Below are positions 39,686 through 50,149 of a stretch of 64,000 nt of DNA, one piece after another (the first letter of the stretch is position 1; the number at the start of each line of letters is the position of its first letter). The notes under the pieces were generated by a model. The model searched no databases and was not told where the DNA came from. It saw only the letters and a program-made list of their open reading frames with translations. Location: contig NZ_JFKB01000009.1 in the NCBI RefSeq assembly GCF_002115745.1, forward strand, positions 184,492-248,491. Direction: 5' to 3'. The stretch comes from Thalassospira alkalitolerans (GTDB taxonomy: Bacteria; Pseudomonadota; Alphaproteobacteria; Rhodospirillales; Thalassospiraceae). Both the position numbers and the translations under genes were made by a program.

Positions 39686-41071
39686 ATGCCGCGTTCGCCG
39701 GTTGCCCTACTTATTGCATTGTCTGCAACACTGTTTGCAGCCTTCACGCTTAATACCGGGGCATCCTTGCAATCCTCGTTGCTGGCACTGCGTGCCTCGG
39801 CCGAGGGATTTGCACCGATTTATACCGGTATCATCATGGCATCCTATTATGCCGGTTTTATCGGCGGCATCATCTGGGGCGCCGGGCTTGTGAACCGGGT
39901 TGGTCATATCCGCACCTTTGCGGCCCTGGCATCGACCGGGTCGGCAATTACACTTTTACATGCCGTTTTTGTCGATCCCCTGACATGGTCTTTGTTCCGC
40001 GCGATGACCGGTCTGTGCGTTTCGGCACTTTATCTGGTGATTGAAAGCTGGCTGAACGAACAGGTCGACAACAAGTCACGCGGCAGCATGATTGCCGCCT
40101 ATATGACCGTATCGCTGGCCGGGTTGGCGATTGGGCAGTTGTTATTGAATGTTTCCCCGATTCGCAGTTTTGAACTGTTTACACTTGCATCGGTTCTTTT
40201 GTCTTTGTCTCTGGTGCCAATTGCCCTGACACGGCAACCACCGCCCGCCGCCGTCAGTGGCGAACGCATGAAGTTCCGCCGCTTGTATAGTATTTCCCCA
40301 CTTGGCTTTGTTGCCGCCGCTGGCAGCGGGTTCCTGTCTGGCGCCATTTACGGTGTTGGACCAATCTTTGCCGCCGAACTTGGCCTTGCAACCAATGACG
40401 TTGCCAGTTTCATGGCCTTTGTCATTTTTGGCGGCATGATCATGCAGTGGCCGATTGGCCGCCTTTCCGACATTGTCCCGCGCCAATACGTGATGATTGC
40501 CGTGTTAATCGGCCTTGCGATCAGCGGGGCCTTTCCCCTGATCGCACCGGAAATTGTCCGCAATAACCTGACCATCTGGGGCGGTATCATTGGCGTGTTC
40601 ATCATGCCGATTTACGGCCTGTCGGTTGCCTATGTGAACGACTACCTTGAACCGGATCAGATCGTATCAGCATCGGGTGGTCTTTTGATCATTTACGGGG
40701 CCACTGCGGCAACCGGGCCAATCATCGGGTCACTTGCCATTGGCCATTTCGGACCATGGGCCATGCCGGTACTGTTTTCGATTGTCGGCGTATTGGTCGG
40801 AAGCTTTGCGATATATCGCGCAGGCTTTGGCCGTAGCATCACAATCGCGGAACAGGGGCATTTCGTTGCCGTGCCGCGGACAACCCCTATGGCACTTGAA
40901 ATGTCCCCGATCACGGATGACATTATCGAAGAGACTGATGGCAGTGAATCTGTTGCGAGTGATCGGGCTGGTGATATTGCCCATCCAGAAACAGAAACCC
41001 GTGACGCGCAAACCAGCGATATGATGAATATCAACGCAGGCATCACAGACCCGAACGACAACAAACGCTAG
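39686..41071 (+). CDS. MFS transporter (YcaD-like)
   Basis: A 461-residue major facilitator with about twelve membrane helices. It shows the family traits of the YcaD/UhpC-like group: a first helix with AAFTLNTGASLQSSLLALRA, the loop ESWLNEQVDNKSRGSMIAAYM between helices 4 and 5, and WPIGRLSDIVPRQYVMI near the middle. A hydrophilic, acidic C-terminal tail of about 70 residues is unusual for the family. ATG 39686 follows GAGGATTCG, better than the upstream TTG at 39641. The substrate is unknown. Confidence 0.85.
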   Translation: MPRSPVALLIALSATLFAAFTLNTGASLQSSLLALRASAEGFAPIYTGIIMASYYAGFIGGIIWGAGLVNRVGHIRTFAALASTGSAITLLHAVFVDPLTWSLFRAMTGLCVSALYLVIESWLNEQVDNKSRGSMIAAYMTVSLAGLAIGQLLLNVSPIRSFELFTLASVLLSLSLVPIALTRQPPPAAVSGERMKFRRLYSISPLGFVAAAGSGFLSGAIYGVGPIFAAELGLATNDVASFMAFVIFGGMIMQWPIGRLSDIVPRQYVMIAVLIGLAISGAFPLIAPEIVRNNLTIWGGIIGVFIMPIYGLSVAYVNDYLEPDQIVSASGGLLIIYGATAATGPIIGSLAIGHFGPWAMPVLFSIVGVLVGSFAIYRAGFGRSITIAEQGHFVAVPRTTPMALEMSPITDDIIEETDGSESVASDRAGDIAHPETETRDAQTSDMMNINAGITDPNDNKR

Positions 41072-41284
41072 GGTCAGGACCTATAACCACACAGTGCTAC
41101 ACCTGTATGACAGCGCGCAGCACTGAATTTACCGGCTTCGGGATTGTTTCCACAATATGGAAAACATCCCATAAATTTGAAACCGCCTGTGGACCCGGCC
41201 CGCATCCAGCCCATATGTTGTGACAAACATATGCGTCCGGTCACATCCGGCCTTGCGCAAGACCCAAGCCTGTCGAGAGGAAAT

Positions 41285-43477
41285 ATGACCCAACGCATCA
41301 AAAAAGGCGGCCTTCAGATCGCAACGGTTCTGCATGATCTGATTGCCAACGAAATCATCCCCGGCACCGGTCTTTCGGCCGATCAGTTCTGGGCATCGTT
41401 TGAAAAGCTGGTGACCGAGCTGGGTCCACGTAACCAGGCATTGCTGGCAAAGCGCGACGAATTGCAGGCCAAAATCGACGATTGGCATTTATCGCGTCAG
41501 GATCAGGCCCGTGACCCGGTTGCCTATAAGGAATTCCTGACCGAGATTGGCTATCTCCTGCCCGAGGGCGAAGACTTTTATATTTCGACCACCAATGTCG
41601 ATCCCGAAGTCGCCCGCGTTGCCGGTCCGCAGCTTGTTGTGCCGGTGATGAATGCACGTTATGCCCTGAACGCTGCAAATGCGCGCTGGGGCAGCCTGTA
41701 TGACGCACTCTATGGCACCGATGTCATCGGTGACGAAGACGGCAAGGAAAAGACCGCAGGCTTTAACGCCAAGCGCGGGGCTGCGGTTGTTGCCTATGCC
41801 GCTAAATTCCTTGATCAGGCAACGCCACTTGCCAATGGCAATCATGCCGACGTCACCAAATACGAAGTTCGCGAAGATGGTTCTGGCTGGTGGACACTGG
41901 TTGTGACCCTTTCGGACGGATCTGAAACCTCGCTTGCACAGCCGTCGCAATTCATCGGTTATAATGAAAAAGACGGTGCACTTTCAGAAATCTTGCTGCG
42001 CAATCATGGCCTGCATCTCGAAATTCGGATTGATCCATCCCACCCGATTGGCAAAACCCATGCCGCGGGCGTTTGTGATGTGATCATGGAATCCGCCCTG
42101 ACAACCATTCAGGATTGCGAAGATTCCGTCGCCGCCGTCGATGCCGAGGACAAAGTTGTTGTCTATCGCAACTGGCTTGGCCTGATGAAAGGTACGCTTT
42201 CCGAAAGCTTCGAGAAAGGTGGCAAGACAGTCACGCGCCGTCTGAACCCGGACCGGACCTATCAGGGGTTTGATGGCAATGATGTTGTCCTGCCCGGACG
42301 CAGCCTGATGCTGGTGCGCAATGTCGGCCATCTGATGACATCCGATGCCATCCTTGATGCCAAAGGCAACGAAGTGCCCGAAGGTTTCATGGATGCGATG
42401 ATCACCGGGTTGATCGCCAAGCATGACGTCGAAGGCAAGAACGAGCTTTCAAATTCCCGTCATGGCAGCGTCTATATCGTTAAACCGAAAATGCACGGTC
42501 CCGAAGAAGTCCAGTTGACCAACGATCTGTTTGCCTTTGTCGAAAAGACAATCGAGGTGCCAGAAAACACCCTTAAGGTTGGCATCATGGACGAGGAACG
42601 CCGCACAACGGTGAACCTTAAGGAATGCATCCGTGCAGCACAGGAGCGTGTTGTTTTCATCAACACCGGGTTCCTTGATCGAACTGGCGATGAAATCCAC
42701 ACCAGCATGGAAGCAGGCCCGGTCGTTCGCAAGGAAGCGATGAAAGACCAGTACTGGATTTCAGCCTATGAAAACTGGAATGTCGATGTCGGCCTTGAAT
42801 GCGGCATGAAAGGCATTGCCCAGATTGGCAAAGGCATGTGGGCCAAACCGGACCGTATGGCCGAAATGATGACCGCCAAAATCGGCCATCCAAAAGCCGG
42901 GGCAAATTGCGCATGGGTTCCATCGCCAACCGCCGCGACCTTGCATGCCATGCATTATCATCAGATTGATGTTCGTGCGGTTCAGGACGAAATCGGCAAG
43001 CGTGACCGCGCCAGCCTTGATGATATCCTGTCGATCCCGCGCCTTGGCGACATCAACCCGATGCCAAGCGAAATCCAGGCTGAACTTGATAACAACGCCC
43101 AAGGCATCCTTGGCTATGTTGTTCGCTGGATCGATAGCGGGGTTGGCTGTTCCAAAGTACCCGACATTAATAATGTCGGCCTGATGGAAGACCGGGCAAC
43201 ACTTCGTATTTCCAGCCAGCACATTGCCAACTGGCTCCATCACGGGCTTTGCAGCAAAGAACAAGTGATGGAAACCATGAAGCGCATGGCCGCCATCGTT
43301 GACAAACAAAACGAAGGCGATCCGGAATACCGCAACATGGCCCCGAATTTCGATGACAGCGTTGCCTTTGCCGCGGCCTGTGATCTGGTGTTCAAGGGTC
43401 GCGAACAGCCAAACGGCTATACCGAACCGGTTCTGCATGCACGCCGCCGCGAAGCCAAGGCCCGATACGGCGCCTGA
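41285..43477 (+). CDS. glcB: malate synthase G
   Basis: Condenses glyoxylate with acetyl-CoA to malate, used for growth on C2 compounds. This is the 730-residue G isoform, matching the family (about 720-730). Motifs include the glyoxylate/Mg site region with [47 protein letters not shown], and a C-terminal [26 protein letters not shown] start at ATG 41285 follows GAGAGGAAAT; the frame open to 41144 has no conserved extension. No isocitrate lyase is nearby. Confidence 0.97.
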   Translation: MTQRIKKGGLQIATVLHDLIANEIIPGTGLSADQFWASFEKLVTELGPRNQALLAKRDELQAKIDDWHLSRQDQARDPVAYKEFLTEIGYLLPEGEDFYISTTNVDPEVARVAGPQLVVPVMNARYALNAANARWGSLYDALYGTDVIGDEDGKEKTAGFNAKRGAAVVAYAAKFLDQATPLANGNHADVTKYEVREDGSGWWTLVVTLSDGSETSLAQPSQFIGYNEKDGALSEILLRNHGLHLEIRIDPSHPIGKTHAAGVCDVIMESALTTIQDCEDSVAAVDAEDKVVVYRNWLGLMKGTLSESFEKGGKTVTRRLNPDRTYQGFDGNDVVLPGRSLMLVRNVGHLMTSDAILDAKGNEVPEGFMDAMITGLIAKHDVEGKNELSNSRHGSVYIVKPKMHGPEEVQLTNDLFAFVEKTIEVPENTLKVGIMDEERRTTVNLKECIRAAQERVVFINTGFLDRTGDEIHTSMEAGPVVRKEAMKDQYWISAYENWNVDVGLECGMKGIAQIGKGMWAKPDRMAEMMTAKIGHPKAGANCAWVPSPTAATLHAMHYHQIDVRAVQDEIGKRDRASLDDILSIPRLGDINPMPSEIQAELDNNAQGILGYVVRWIDSGVGCSKVPDINNVGLMEDRATLRISSQHIANWLHHGLCSKEQVMETMKRMAAIVDKQNEGDPEYRNMAPNFDDSVAFAAACDLVFKGREQPNGYTEPVLHARRREAKARYGA

Positions 43478-43512
43478 TTGCCCGCAAGGCATGTGGCATC
43501 AAACCATGAATC

Positions 43513-43546
43513 AAAAGGCCGTCCGGATGGTTTCGGACGGCCTTTT
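43513..43546. terminator. bidirectional terminator between glcB and map
   Basis: AAAAGGCCGTCCG (43513-43525) pairs perfectly with CGGACGGCCTTTT (43534-43546), loop of eight bases. The terminal A and T runs allow termination from both sides. Confidence 0.9.
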
Positions 43547-43590
43547 CATATTTGGAGATGCGGCGCGCTATAAAAACGCGGATCCACGAT

Positions 43591-44340
43591 CTAGGCGCTC
43601 AGGGTCATGATCTCGTGGCCGCGCGGTGTTACCACAAGGGTATGTTCGTATTGCACCGTGGGCGCACCGGTATCGGCAAGAAGCGTCCAACCATCCTCGC
43701 CCTCAAGCGCCCAATTCGCGCCATAGGACAGGAACGGTTCAATCGTGATCACCTGCCCCTTTTTAAGGGACCGCCGTTCCTGTGGGTCATCCCATGTCGG
43801 GATGGTATGGGGATGTTCGTGCAATGATTTTCCAATGCCATGACTGGCAAGGTTTTTAATCAGGCTATAACCACCCTTGTTGGCAAAATTTTCGATCCGA
43901 AGCCCAATTTCACGGATCGGGGCCTTGTCGCGCACAACCTTGATCCCCGCCCACATTGCCTTTTTGCCATCAAAACACAGCTTTTCGATTTCCGGGCGCG
44001 GCGTTCCGACAATAAAACTGGCTCCAGTATCGGAAAAATAGCCCTCGAGTGAGGCTGAAACATCGATGTTGATCAAATCACCATCGGCCAGAACCCGATC
44101 ACCGGGAATGCCATGGGCAACTTCTTCGTTCACACTGATGCAGGTTGCCCCGGGAAAATCATACTGACTTTCGGGTGCAGATATCGCCCCAGCATCTGCA
44201 AGGATTTTGCGGCCAATGGCATCAAGTTCAGCAGTTGTTATGCCAACAACTGCTGCCGCACCCATCACATCGCGGGCGCGCGCGCAAATCCGTCCAATAC
44301 GGCGCAAATGTTCCAGTTCGGTTTCTGATGAAATGGTCAT
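43591..44340 (-). CDS. map: methionine aminopeptidase, type I
   Basis: Removes N-terminal Met from nascent proteins, 249 residues. The start MTISSETELEHLRRIGRICARAR matches type I. Metal ligands are in LINIDVSASLEGYFSDTGASF (two Asp), in ASHGIGKSLHEHP (His) and ITIEPFLSYG (Glu). NEEVAHGIPGDRVL carries the substrate His. ATG 44340 is preferred to 44376, which has no matching extension. Type I MAPs without the N-terminal zinc-finger extension are usual in proteobacteria. Confidence 0.96.
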   Translation of the reverse strand: MTISSETELEHLRRIGRICARARDVMGAAAVVGITTAELDAIGRKILADAGAISAPESQYDFPGATCISVNEEVAHGIPGDRVLADGDLINIDVSASLEGYFSDTGASFIVGTPRPEIEKLCFDGKKAMWAGIKVVRDKAPIREIGLRIENFANKGGYSLIKNLASHGIGKSLHEHPHTIPTWDDPQERRSLKKGQVITIEPFLSYGANWALEGEDGWTLLADTGAPTVQYEHTLVVTPRGHEIMTLSA

Positions 44341-44417
44341 GTTTTGCTTAATGCGCAGCAATGCCCGCCAAGTCAAGTATTTGAGTACCCAACAAAGAAT
44401 ATTACGGCAACACCGCC

Positions 44418-46085
44418 TTAGGCGCGTGAACCGGAATTTTGGTTGCGCTGTTCCTCACCATAGATCACGTAACAATGCTTGCCCTTGCTTTTCGCCACAT
44501 AAAGCGCTTGGTCTGCTTTTTCCAACAGAGTGTCTGCTGACATGGCGTGTTCGGGATAAATGCCAATGCCTATACTGACATTGATCGACGCACGATGACC
44601 GCCCGTGATGAATGGCATCACAATGTCACCAAGAATGCGTTCGGCAAACACACGCACTTCCTGTTCGCCACCGTCGCCCAAATGGGCAACAATAACCATT
44701 TCGTCCCCACCGATACGTGCGGCCAGATCACCACCGCGCACACATCGGCGCAACCGGCGAGCAACTTCACACAAAACTTCATCCCCAGCGGCATGCCCCA
44801 GCCGATCATTGATCAACTTGAAATCATCAAGATCAAGGGCAAGAATACCCAATCTGCTACGCTGGCGATTGGCTTGTGCCAATGCATGTTCCAAATAAAC
44901 ATCCAGCGCCAGCCGATTGCCCAACCCGGTAAGCGGATCGTGATGCGCGATATGCTTCATCTCGCCAAGGGCAGTGTCCTTTTCGGTTAACTTGATCACC
45001 AAACTGCGCAAACTATGCGACAGAATATTAATCTCACGCGCGCCTGTTACGTCCGGCAAGTTGTCAATTTCGCCGCGTTTGAGCTGTCCGGCGGCATGGG
45101 CGATTTTCACCAACGGGCCAACAACATAGCCCGCCCCCCACCAGGCAATCAGACTGAACAAAGCCGCAAGACCAAGCCCAACACCCAGAATATCAGTTCG
45201 CAATTCGGTCACAGGCGTTAAAGCCGTTTCCACGTTCTGACGAGCCAGAACCGACCACCCAAGTCCGGCATAATCAAGATGGCCGTCTGCGGGGCCAAAC
45301 CCGGTCAGGTAATCCTTACCATCGGGCCATTCTGCAATTTTCCAACCGACATGAGATTTCCGAGCTTCATCAAAAATATCAAGTTCAAGCGTTTGCCCCC
45401 TCATCACAATATCGGGCGCCAGCAAGATTGTGCCATTTGCACTAATGACAAAAATATCAACATTACGATGCAATCCCAGACCGGAAAACAGACTGCGTCG
45501 GACGATATTTGCCCATTCCCAACTAAGATGAGTCGCCAGAACACCATTGAAATGCCCGGCATCGTTTAACAGCGGTGCGGCAATATCAACAAACTGCAAG
45601 GGCTCGCCGGTCGGGGTGGGGAATTCCTTGGCCAATAGTTTTGCGTCATGAACATCACCGATGAACACTTCCTTGCTGCCATATTGATAGATTGGTCGAG
45701 CCGAAATATTTTTGCCTAATAAAATATCACCGGTCGCCGCCACGACATTTCCCTCGGCATCAAGAACACCAATCCAGGTAAAGATCGACAATTCATGCTG
45801 CAACCGACTGATAAGGACATTGACCTGATCAATATCATCAAGATTGCGCAAGGCACGAAGGGTGCTAAGAACTGCAACCTCGCCACGATGTGTCCACATG
45901 GTGCGGTCAAGTTCATCAGCCATTTGCAAGGCAATATCGGACATGCCAGTCCCGATCTGCTTCATCAGATCATTAGTTGATCTTTGTCCGATGACATAGC
46001 TCATGGCACCAGCCAGAGCAACGACAAGCACCGCCGTCGCCAATGCGATCTGGATACGAATACCGACCCCCGAAAGACTTTTCAA
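44418..46085 (-). CDS. membrane diguanylate cyclase with Cache-type sensor (GGDEM)
   Basis: A 555-residue membrane protein. There is an N-terminal membrane helix (about residues 10-30), a large periplasmic sensor of the double-Cache type (about 35-300), a second helix (about 302-322), a HAMP-like linker, and a GGDEF domain starting DPLTGLGNRLALD. The active-site box is GGDEM (459-463), a change at the last position only; the I-site RGGD (450-453) is intact. The metal residue in LALDLDDFKLIND is retained, so it is probably still active with product inhibition. It appears to be transcribed alone. Confidence 0.9.
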   Translation of the reverse strand: MKSLSGVGIRIQIALATAVLVVALAGAMSYVIGQRSTNDLMKQIGTGMSDIALQMADELDRTMWTHRGEVAVLSTLRALRNLDDIDQVNVLISRLQHELSIFTWIGVLDAEGNVVAATGDILLGKNISARPIYQYGSKEVFIGDVHDAKLLAKEFPTPTGEPLQFVDIAAPLLNDAGHFNGVLATHLSWEWANIVRRSLFSGLGLHRNVDIFVISANGTILLAPDIVMRGQTLELDIFDEARKSHVGWKIAEWPDGKDYLTGFGPADGHLDYAGLGWSVLARQNVETALTPVTELRTDILGVGLGLAALFSLIAWWGAGYVVGPLVKIAHAAGQLKRGEIDNLPDVTGAREINILSHSLRSLVIKLTEKDTALGEMKHIAHHDPLTGLGNRLALDVYLEHALAQANRQRSRLGILALDLDDFKLINDRLGHAAGDEVLCEVARRLRRCVRGGDLAARIGGDEMVIVAHLGDGGEQEVRVFAERILGDIVMPFITGGHRASINVSIGIGIYPEHAMSADTLLEKADQALYVAKSKGKHCYVIYGEEQRNQNSGSRA

Positions 46086-46376
46086 AGTCGATCCTCACCC
46101 TTATTGGCATACAGCAGTTCATGTGTTGGCGGTGCTTATGCCGTCATTTGTATGGACGTTGTTGCTGATGGCCATATAAGAGCGCGTGCACGAATTTTTA
46201 AGCCCGGCCATGCAAAACATTTACCCGGTTCGTCTTCCGTTTGGCATGACAACGTCCAACATATGGAAAACCGGGGCCCGCAAGTATTTTAATAAAATAT
46301 CAGGCGGTTAATCATATTTTTCCCGTCATTTCCGCCCTGTCACGCCTGCCATCGAAACAGCAATGAAAAAGATGTA

Positions 46377-47012
46377 ATGACCATTACCCAAATCATCTAT
46401 TGGCTTGAACTGACCGGCGTTGCGGTTTTTGCGGTGACCGGCGCGCTCGAAGCATCACGGCGTCAGATGGATATTGTCGGCTTCATTCTGATTGCAACTT
46501 TTACCGGCATCGGTGGCGGCACGGTCCGCGATGTGATTACCGGCGCCACACCGGTTTTCTGGATCCGTGACCCAGCCTGGGTGATTACCTGCATTGGCAG
46601 TGCGGTCTTTACCTATTTCACCGCCCATCTGGTCGAACGGCGATATATCGCGCTGATCTGGCTTGATGCGCTTGGTCTTGCGATGTTTGGCGTTACCGGG
46701 GCGGCAATTGGTCTTAACCTTGGCGTATCGCCACTTGTTGCGATCATCCTTGGCACCATAACCGCCACATTTGGCGGCATGGTTCGCGATGTGGTGTGTA
46801 ACGAAATCCCGCTTATATTACGCCCGGAAATCTATATCAGTTGTGCGTTGCTTGGCGCATCAATCTATGTCATTGGCACCGATATCCTTACCCTGCCGCG
46901 GGCACCGGTCGCGCTGATTGCCTTCCTATGTGCGTTTGGCTTACGCGCCTGCTCCATTCGCTTCAAGCTTGGCTTCCCGGTTTACAAAACCCGCGCGGGA
47001 CGAGAATATTAA
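46377..47012 (+). CDS. TRIC-type / UPF0126 family channel
   Basis: A 211-residue integral membrane protein with about six or seven helices arranged as two repeats. Repeat one contains GALEASRRQMDIVGF...GIGGGTVRDVITG and repeat two GAAIGLNLGVSPLVAII...FGGMVRDVVCNE. The paired glycine-rich G-G-x-V-R-D-V motifs define the bacterial YicG/UPF0126 family, related to trimeric intracellular cation channels. Selectivity is unknown here. It is followed after 54 bases by the TPR-methyltransferase gene. Confidence 0.92.
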   Translation: MTITQIIYWLELTGVAVFAVTGALEASRRQMDIVGFILIATFTGIGGGTVRDVITGATPVFWIRDPAWVITCIGSAVFTYFTAHLVERRYIALIWLDALGLAMFGVTGAAIGLNLGVSPLVAIILGTITATFGGMVRDVVCNEIPLILRPEIYISCALLGASIYVIGTDILTLPRAPVALIAFLCAFGLRACSIRFKLGFPVYKTRAGREY

Positions 47013-47066
47013 CCGGTTCGGAATATGTTATAAAATCATATCCAACGGTGTTTAAGGGTAAAGCAA

Positions 47067-49289
47067 ATGGTTCAAAGCGGCAAAACAGGCAAAAACACAG
47101 CAACGCTTGCGCAGGCATTGCAATTGGGACTGCAATACCAAACCAATGGAAAAATCCCCGCCGCCCTGAACCTTTATGGCGACATCCTAAAACAAATCCC
47201 CAATCAACCCGATGCATTGCATTTAAGCGGTCTGTGTCATTATCAGAACGGGGATCATCGCAAAGCCGTTGACCTGATGCGCAGCTCAATACACCACAAC
47301 CCAAACAATGCGACAGTACACAGCAATCTTGGTGTTGCGCTTATTGAATTAAGCATGGTCAGCGATGCAGAACACCATTTCCGCCAAGCCATCGCCTTGC
47401 AACCCGATCATATTGAATCCCACAGCAACCTTGCCGCAATTCTGGGCAACCAGAACCATACCAACGAAGCAATCCGCCATTTCGAAATTGTCCTTGGTCA
47501 TAACTCTGACCATTTGGCATCGCTCAGGGGGCTTGCAAAACTTTACGTCCATATCGGGAAAACCGACGAAGCGCTTGATCTGTATGCGCGCGCACTGCGT
47601 CTGATGCCAAATGATGCCGACCTGCATACTGATCTGGCGGTTGCCCTTAATCTTGTCGGCCACCCCGGCAAAGCCCTGCAACATCATCTTCAGGCCATAA
47701 GCCTTCAAGCCGGTGTCCGCCGGCACCTTGCCTGCTTTGCGACCACGATTGAAAATTGTGCTTTCACCAGCACCAATGACGCGCTGGAATCAGCATTAAG
47801 TGACGTTTTAAATTGCAATCAAATCAATCCCCGTAGTGCCACCAAAGCCACACTGGCCGTTCTGATCCATAAGGATAGGTTCAATACAGCCGTCGAACGG
47901 ATTTCAAATGCAGCGGGTTCGGTTGAAAAGCTTAATCCCGCAGATCTTGATACGCTTCAGGGGCAACCGCTTTTTCTACAGGCCCTGAAAGCCCATCCGC
48001 TGTCGAATTTGCGCTTTGAACGAACGTTGACGTCCCTTCGCCAGATCATGCTGTTTAAAGACGGAGGGAAATCCGGCTTTTATGTTCCGCTGATCGCAGC
48101 ATTGGCAGCCCAATGCTTTAACAACGAATATGTCTATGCGTTGACAGATGCAGAACGTACAAAAGTCGCAGAACTTGATCAACAACTATACAACAACATA
48201 ATGGCCGACAAGGATTTCAACATGGAAATCCCGGCCATATTGGCCTGTTACAAGCCACTTTACGAATATGAGTGGGCGGAACGTCTTTCGCGAAAAAACC
48301 TGCCAAACCATCTGAAATCATTGTTTGAACAGCAATTCCACGAGCCCAATCAGGAACGCTATCTGCGCGATCAGATCCCGCAATTAACTGGTATTGACGA
48401 CGACATCTCCCAAGCCGTCCGGTCCCAATACGAAGAAAACCCCTATCCGCGTTGGAACCATACCACGCTGTTCCAAACGCCCAAGCCAATCGATGAAACC
48501 TTAAAATCCTATCCGCTGATGATGGACCTTGGCGATTATCAAAGCCCGGCACATCCGCAAATCCTTATCGCGGGTTGCGGTACGGGAAAGCACAGTATTG
48601 ATGTTGCCTCACGGTTTAAGGATGTGACTATTCTGGCCGTCGACCTTAGCCTTTCAAGCCTAAGTTATGCGCGCCGCAAGACCGAACAACTTGGTTTGAC
48701 AAATCTGACCTATGGGCAGGCAGATATTCTTAAACTTAACGAGCTAAATCGCCAGTTTGACCTGATCGAATGCGGCGGTGTTTTGCACCATATGGACAAC
48801 CCAATGGCCGGATGGCGGGTTCTTTGCCATATGTTAAAGCCCGGTGGATTGATGAAAATCGCGCTTTATAGTGAAATCGGCCGCAAAGCCATTGTGCAAG
48901 TACGCGATTTCATTGCCAAACAAGGGTATAAATCCACCGCAGATGATATCCGCCAATGTCGCCAAGATATTTTAGCATCGGATAGTGACGCCAAAAACAC
49001 CCTGCTTGATAGTACTGATTTCTTTAGCTTAAGCGATTGCCGGGACCTGATTTTTCACATACAGGAACACCGATTTACACTGCTGCAAATAGAACAATAC
49101 CTGACGGATCTGGGGTTGGAATTCATTGATTTTGAAACCACGGAATCCCAAAAATTCAATCGCCAAAGAAACGCAATCAACCAAGGCGATAAAGGCGATC
49201 GACTGAAAAATTGGCATGCCTATGAGCAAAAAAACCCGTCAACATTTGCCGGGATGTATCAATTCTGGTGCCGAAAACCGCAAAGCTGA
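47067..49289 (+). CDS. TPR-repeat / SAM-dependent methyltransferase fusion
   Basis: A 740-residue soluble protein. At least six TPR repeats fill residues about 10-220 (for example ALHLSGLCHYQNGDHRKAV and VHSNLGVALIEL). A linker of about 270 residues ends in the conserved-looking RSQYEENPYPRW (about 451-462). The methyltransferase domain follows, with motif I ILIAGCGTGKHSIDVA (about residue 497-512), ILAVDLSLSSLSYARRK, and FDLIECGGVLHHMDNP. The C-terminal part is basic. The architecture recurs in proteobacteria; the methyl acceptor is unknown. The RBS is AAGGG just upstream. Confidence 0.85.
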   Translation: MVQSGKTGKNTATLAQALQLGLQYQTNGKIPAALNLYGDILKQIPNQPDALHLSGLCHYQNGDHRKAVDLMRSSIHHNPNNATVHSNLGVALIELSMVSDAEHHFRQAIALQPDHIESHSNLAAILGNQNHTNEAIRHFEIVLGHNSDHLASLRGLAKLYVHIGKTDEALDLYARALRLMPNDADLHTDLAVALNLVGHPGKALQHHLQAISLQAGVRRHLACFATTIENCAFTSTNDALESALSDVLNCNQINPRSATKATLAVLIHKDRFNTAVERISNAAGSVEKLNPADLDTLQGQPLFLQALKAHPLSNLRFERTLTSLRQIMLFKDGGKSGFYVPLIAALAAQCFNNEYVYALTDAERTKVAELDQQLYNNIMADKDFNMEIPAILACYKPLYEYEWAERLSRKNLPNHLKSLFEQQFHEPNQERYLRDQIPQLTGIDDDISQAVRSQYEENPYPRWNHTTLFQTPKPIDETLKSYPLMMDLGDYQSPAHPQILIAGCGTGKHSIDVASRFKDVTILAVDLSLSSLSYARRKTEQLGLTNLTYGQADILKLNELNRQFDLIECGGVLHHMDNPMAGWRVLCHMLKPGGLMKIALYSEIGRKAIVQVRDFIAKQGYKSTADDIRQCRQDILASDSDAKNTLLDSTDFFSLSDCRDLIFHIQEHRFTLLQIEQYLTDLGLEFIDFETTESQKFNRQRNAINQGDKGDRLKNWHAYEQKNPSTFAGMYQFWCRKPQS

Positions 49290-49303
49290 TTTCGCATCAG
49301 CCC

Positions 49304-50023
49304 CTATTCAACAATCAACTGTACCCGGTCGCTTGAAAAGGCAGTGATCCCGTATTCGATGGGAACGCCAGATGCATCAACATCCACACTTTCTGTTGAA
49401 ATAACCGGCCGGTTTTTGGCCTGTTTTAACAGGCTGGCAACGCGTGATGACGGTAATTGCGCGCTGATGCGGGTAGTTTTGCGGCTGTAATCGTCAATCC
49501 CGAAATGTTTGAATGCCTCGGTCAGTGACTTGGTTTGGGTGAATATTTCAACAATCCCTTCGAACCGGGCAACCGGCAAATAACTGGTGGCGACGGCGAG
49601 CGGAATGCCATCAGCCTCGGATACAGAAAACAGTTCGATCACACGCGTGCCCGGTTTGACATCCAGAAACTGGGCAATATTGGCATTGGCCTTTAATATT
49701 TCAGAAGAAATCAACCGCTTGTCGGGCAAACGATGCCGCCCCGATACAATCTGTGAAAACCGGGTCTTGCTGCCAAGCGGATAATCAAGAATCTGTTCCT
49801 GCACAAAGGCACCACGCCCCTGTTCGACGCGGACCACGTTCGCGTCAACAAGGGCCGCCATGGCGCGTCGCACTGTATGGCGGTTGACCCCGAATCGGCG
49901 GACCAGCTCCATCTCTGTCGGCATTTTATCACCCGGCGCAAAGACCCCGTCAGCAATATCGCTCAGAAGCAGTTTTTCTATTTGCTTCCAAATAGATAGC
50001 CCCGGTTCCCAATCCATCCTCAT
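49304..50023 (-). CDS. phnF: phosphonate operon repressor PhnF (GntR/HutC family)
   Basis: A 239-residue regulator with an N-terminal winged helix (residues about 5-75, with SIWKQIEKLLLSDIADGVF, MPTEMELVRRFGVNRHTVRRAM) and a C-terminal UTRA ligand-binding domain (about 95-235). It is divergent from phnGHIJKLMN across a 126-base interval that contains two palindromic elements and a Pho-box-like repeat. PhnF usually represses the phn genes until a ligand or phosphate limitation relieves it. A start at Met3 (50017) is equally possible. Confidence 0.92.
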   Translation of the reverse strand: MRMDWEPGLSIWKQIEKLLLSDIADGVFAPGDKMPTEMELVRRFGVNRHTVRRAMAALVDANVVRVEQGRGAFVQEQILDYPLGSKTRFSQIVSGRHRLPDKRLISSEILKANANIAQFLDVKPGTRVIELFSVSEADGIPLAVATSYLPVARFEGIVEIFTQTKSLTEAFKHFGIDDYSRKTTRISAQLPSSRVASLLKQAKNRPVISTESVDVDASGVPIEYGITAFSSDRVQLIVE

Positions 50024-50026
50024 CCC

Positions 50027-50044
50027 CTTTCACAAAACTTTCAC
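50027..50044 (+). promoter_or_regulatory. candidate Pho box upstream of phnG
   Basis: Two copies of CTTTCAC separated by AAAA give the 7-4-7 spacing of a Pho box (consensus repeat CTGTCAC or CTGTCAT). Each half matches six of seven consensus bases. It abuts the phnF start and lies 106-123 bases ahead of phnG; no ideal -10 is evident at the usual distance, so the fit is partial. Confidence 0.5.
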
Positions 50045-50090
50045 CGCAAGACCTTTGCCAAGACGGCGAGATCGTCTTATAACGTCAATA

Positions 50091-50123
50091 GGTATAGACG
50101 TCTAGACAAATTATGAATTTGTC
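50091..50123. promoter_or_regulatory. candidate PhnF operator region
   Basis: GGTATAGAC (50091-50099) matches nine bases of the TGGTATAGACCA site I recall for mycobacterial PhnF. It overlaps a palindrome TAGACGTCTA (50095-50104) and GTCTAGAC (50100-50107), and is followed by a perfect inverted repeat GACAAATT / AATTTGTC (50105-50123, 3-base spacer). This density of symmetry in the phnF-phnG interval fits autoregulation by a dimeric GntR-type repressor. Confidence 0.6.
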
Positions 50124-50149
50124 GACATCCATGAAAAAGGATCAGACAT

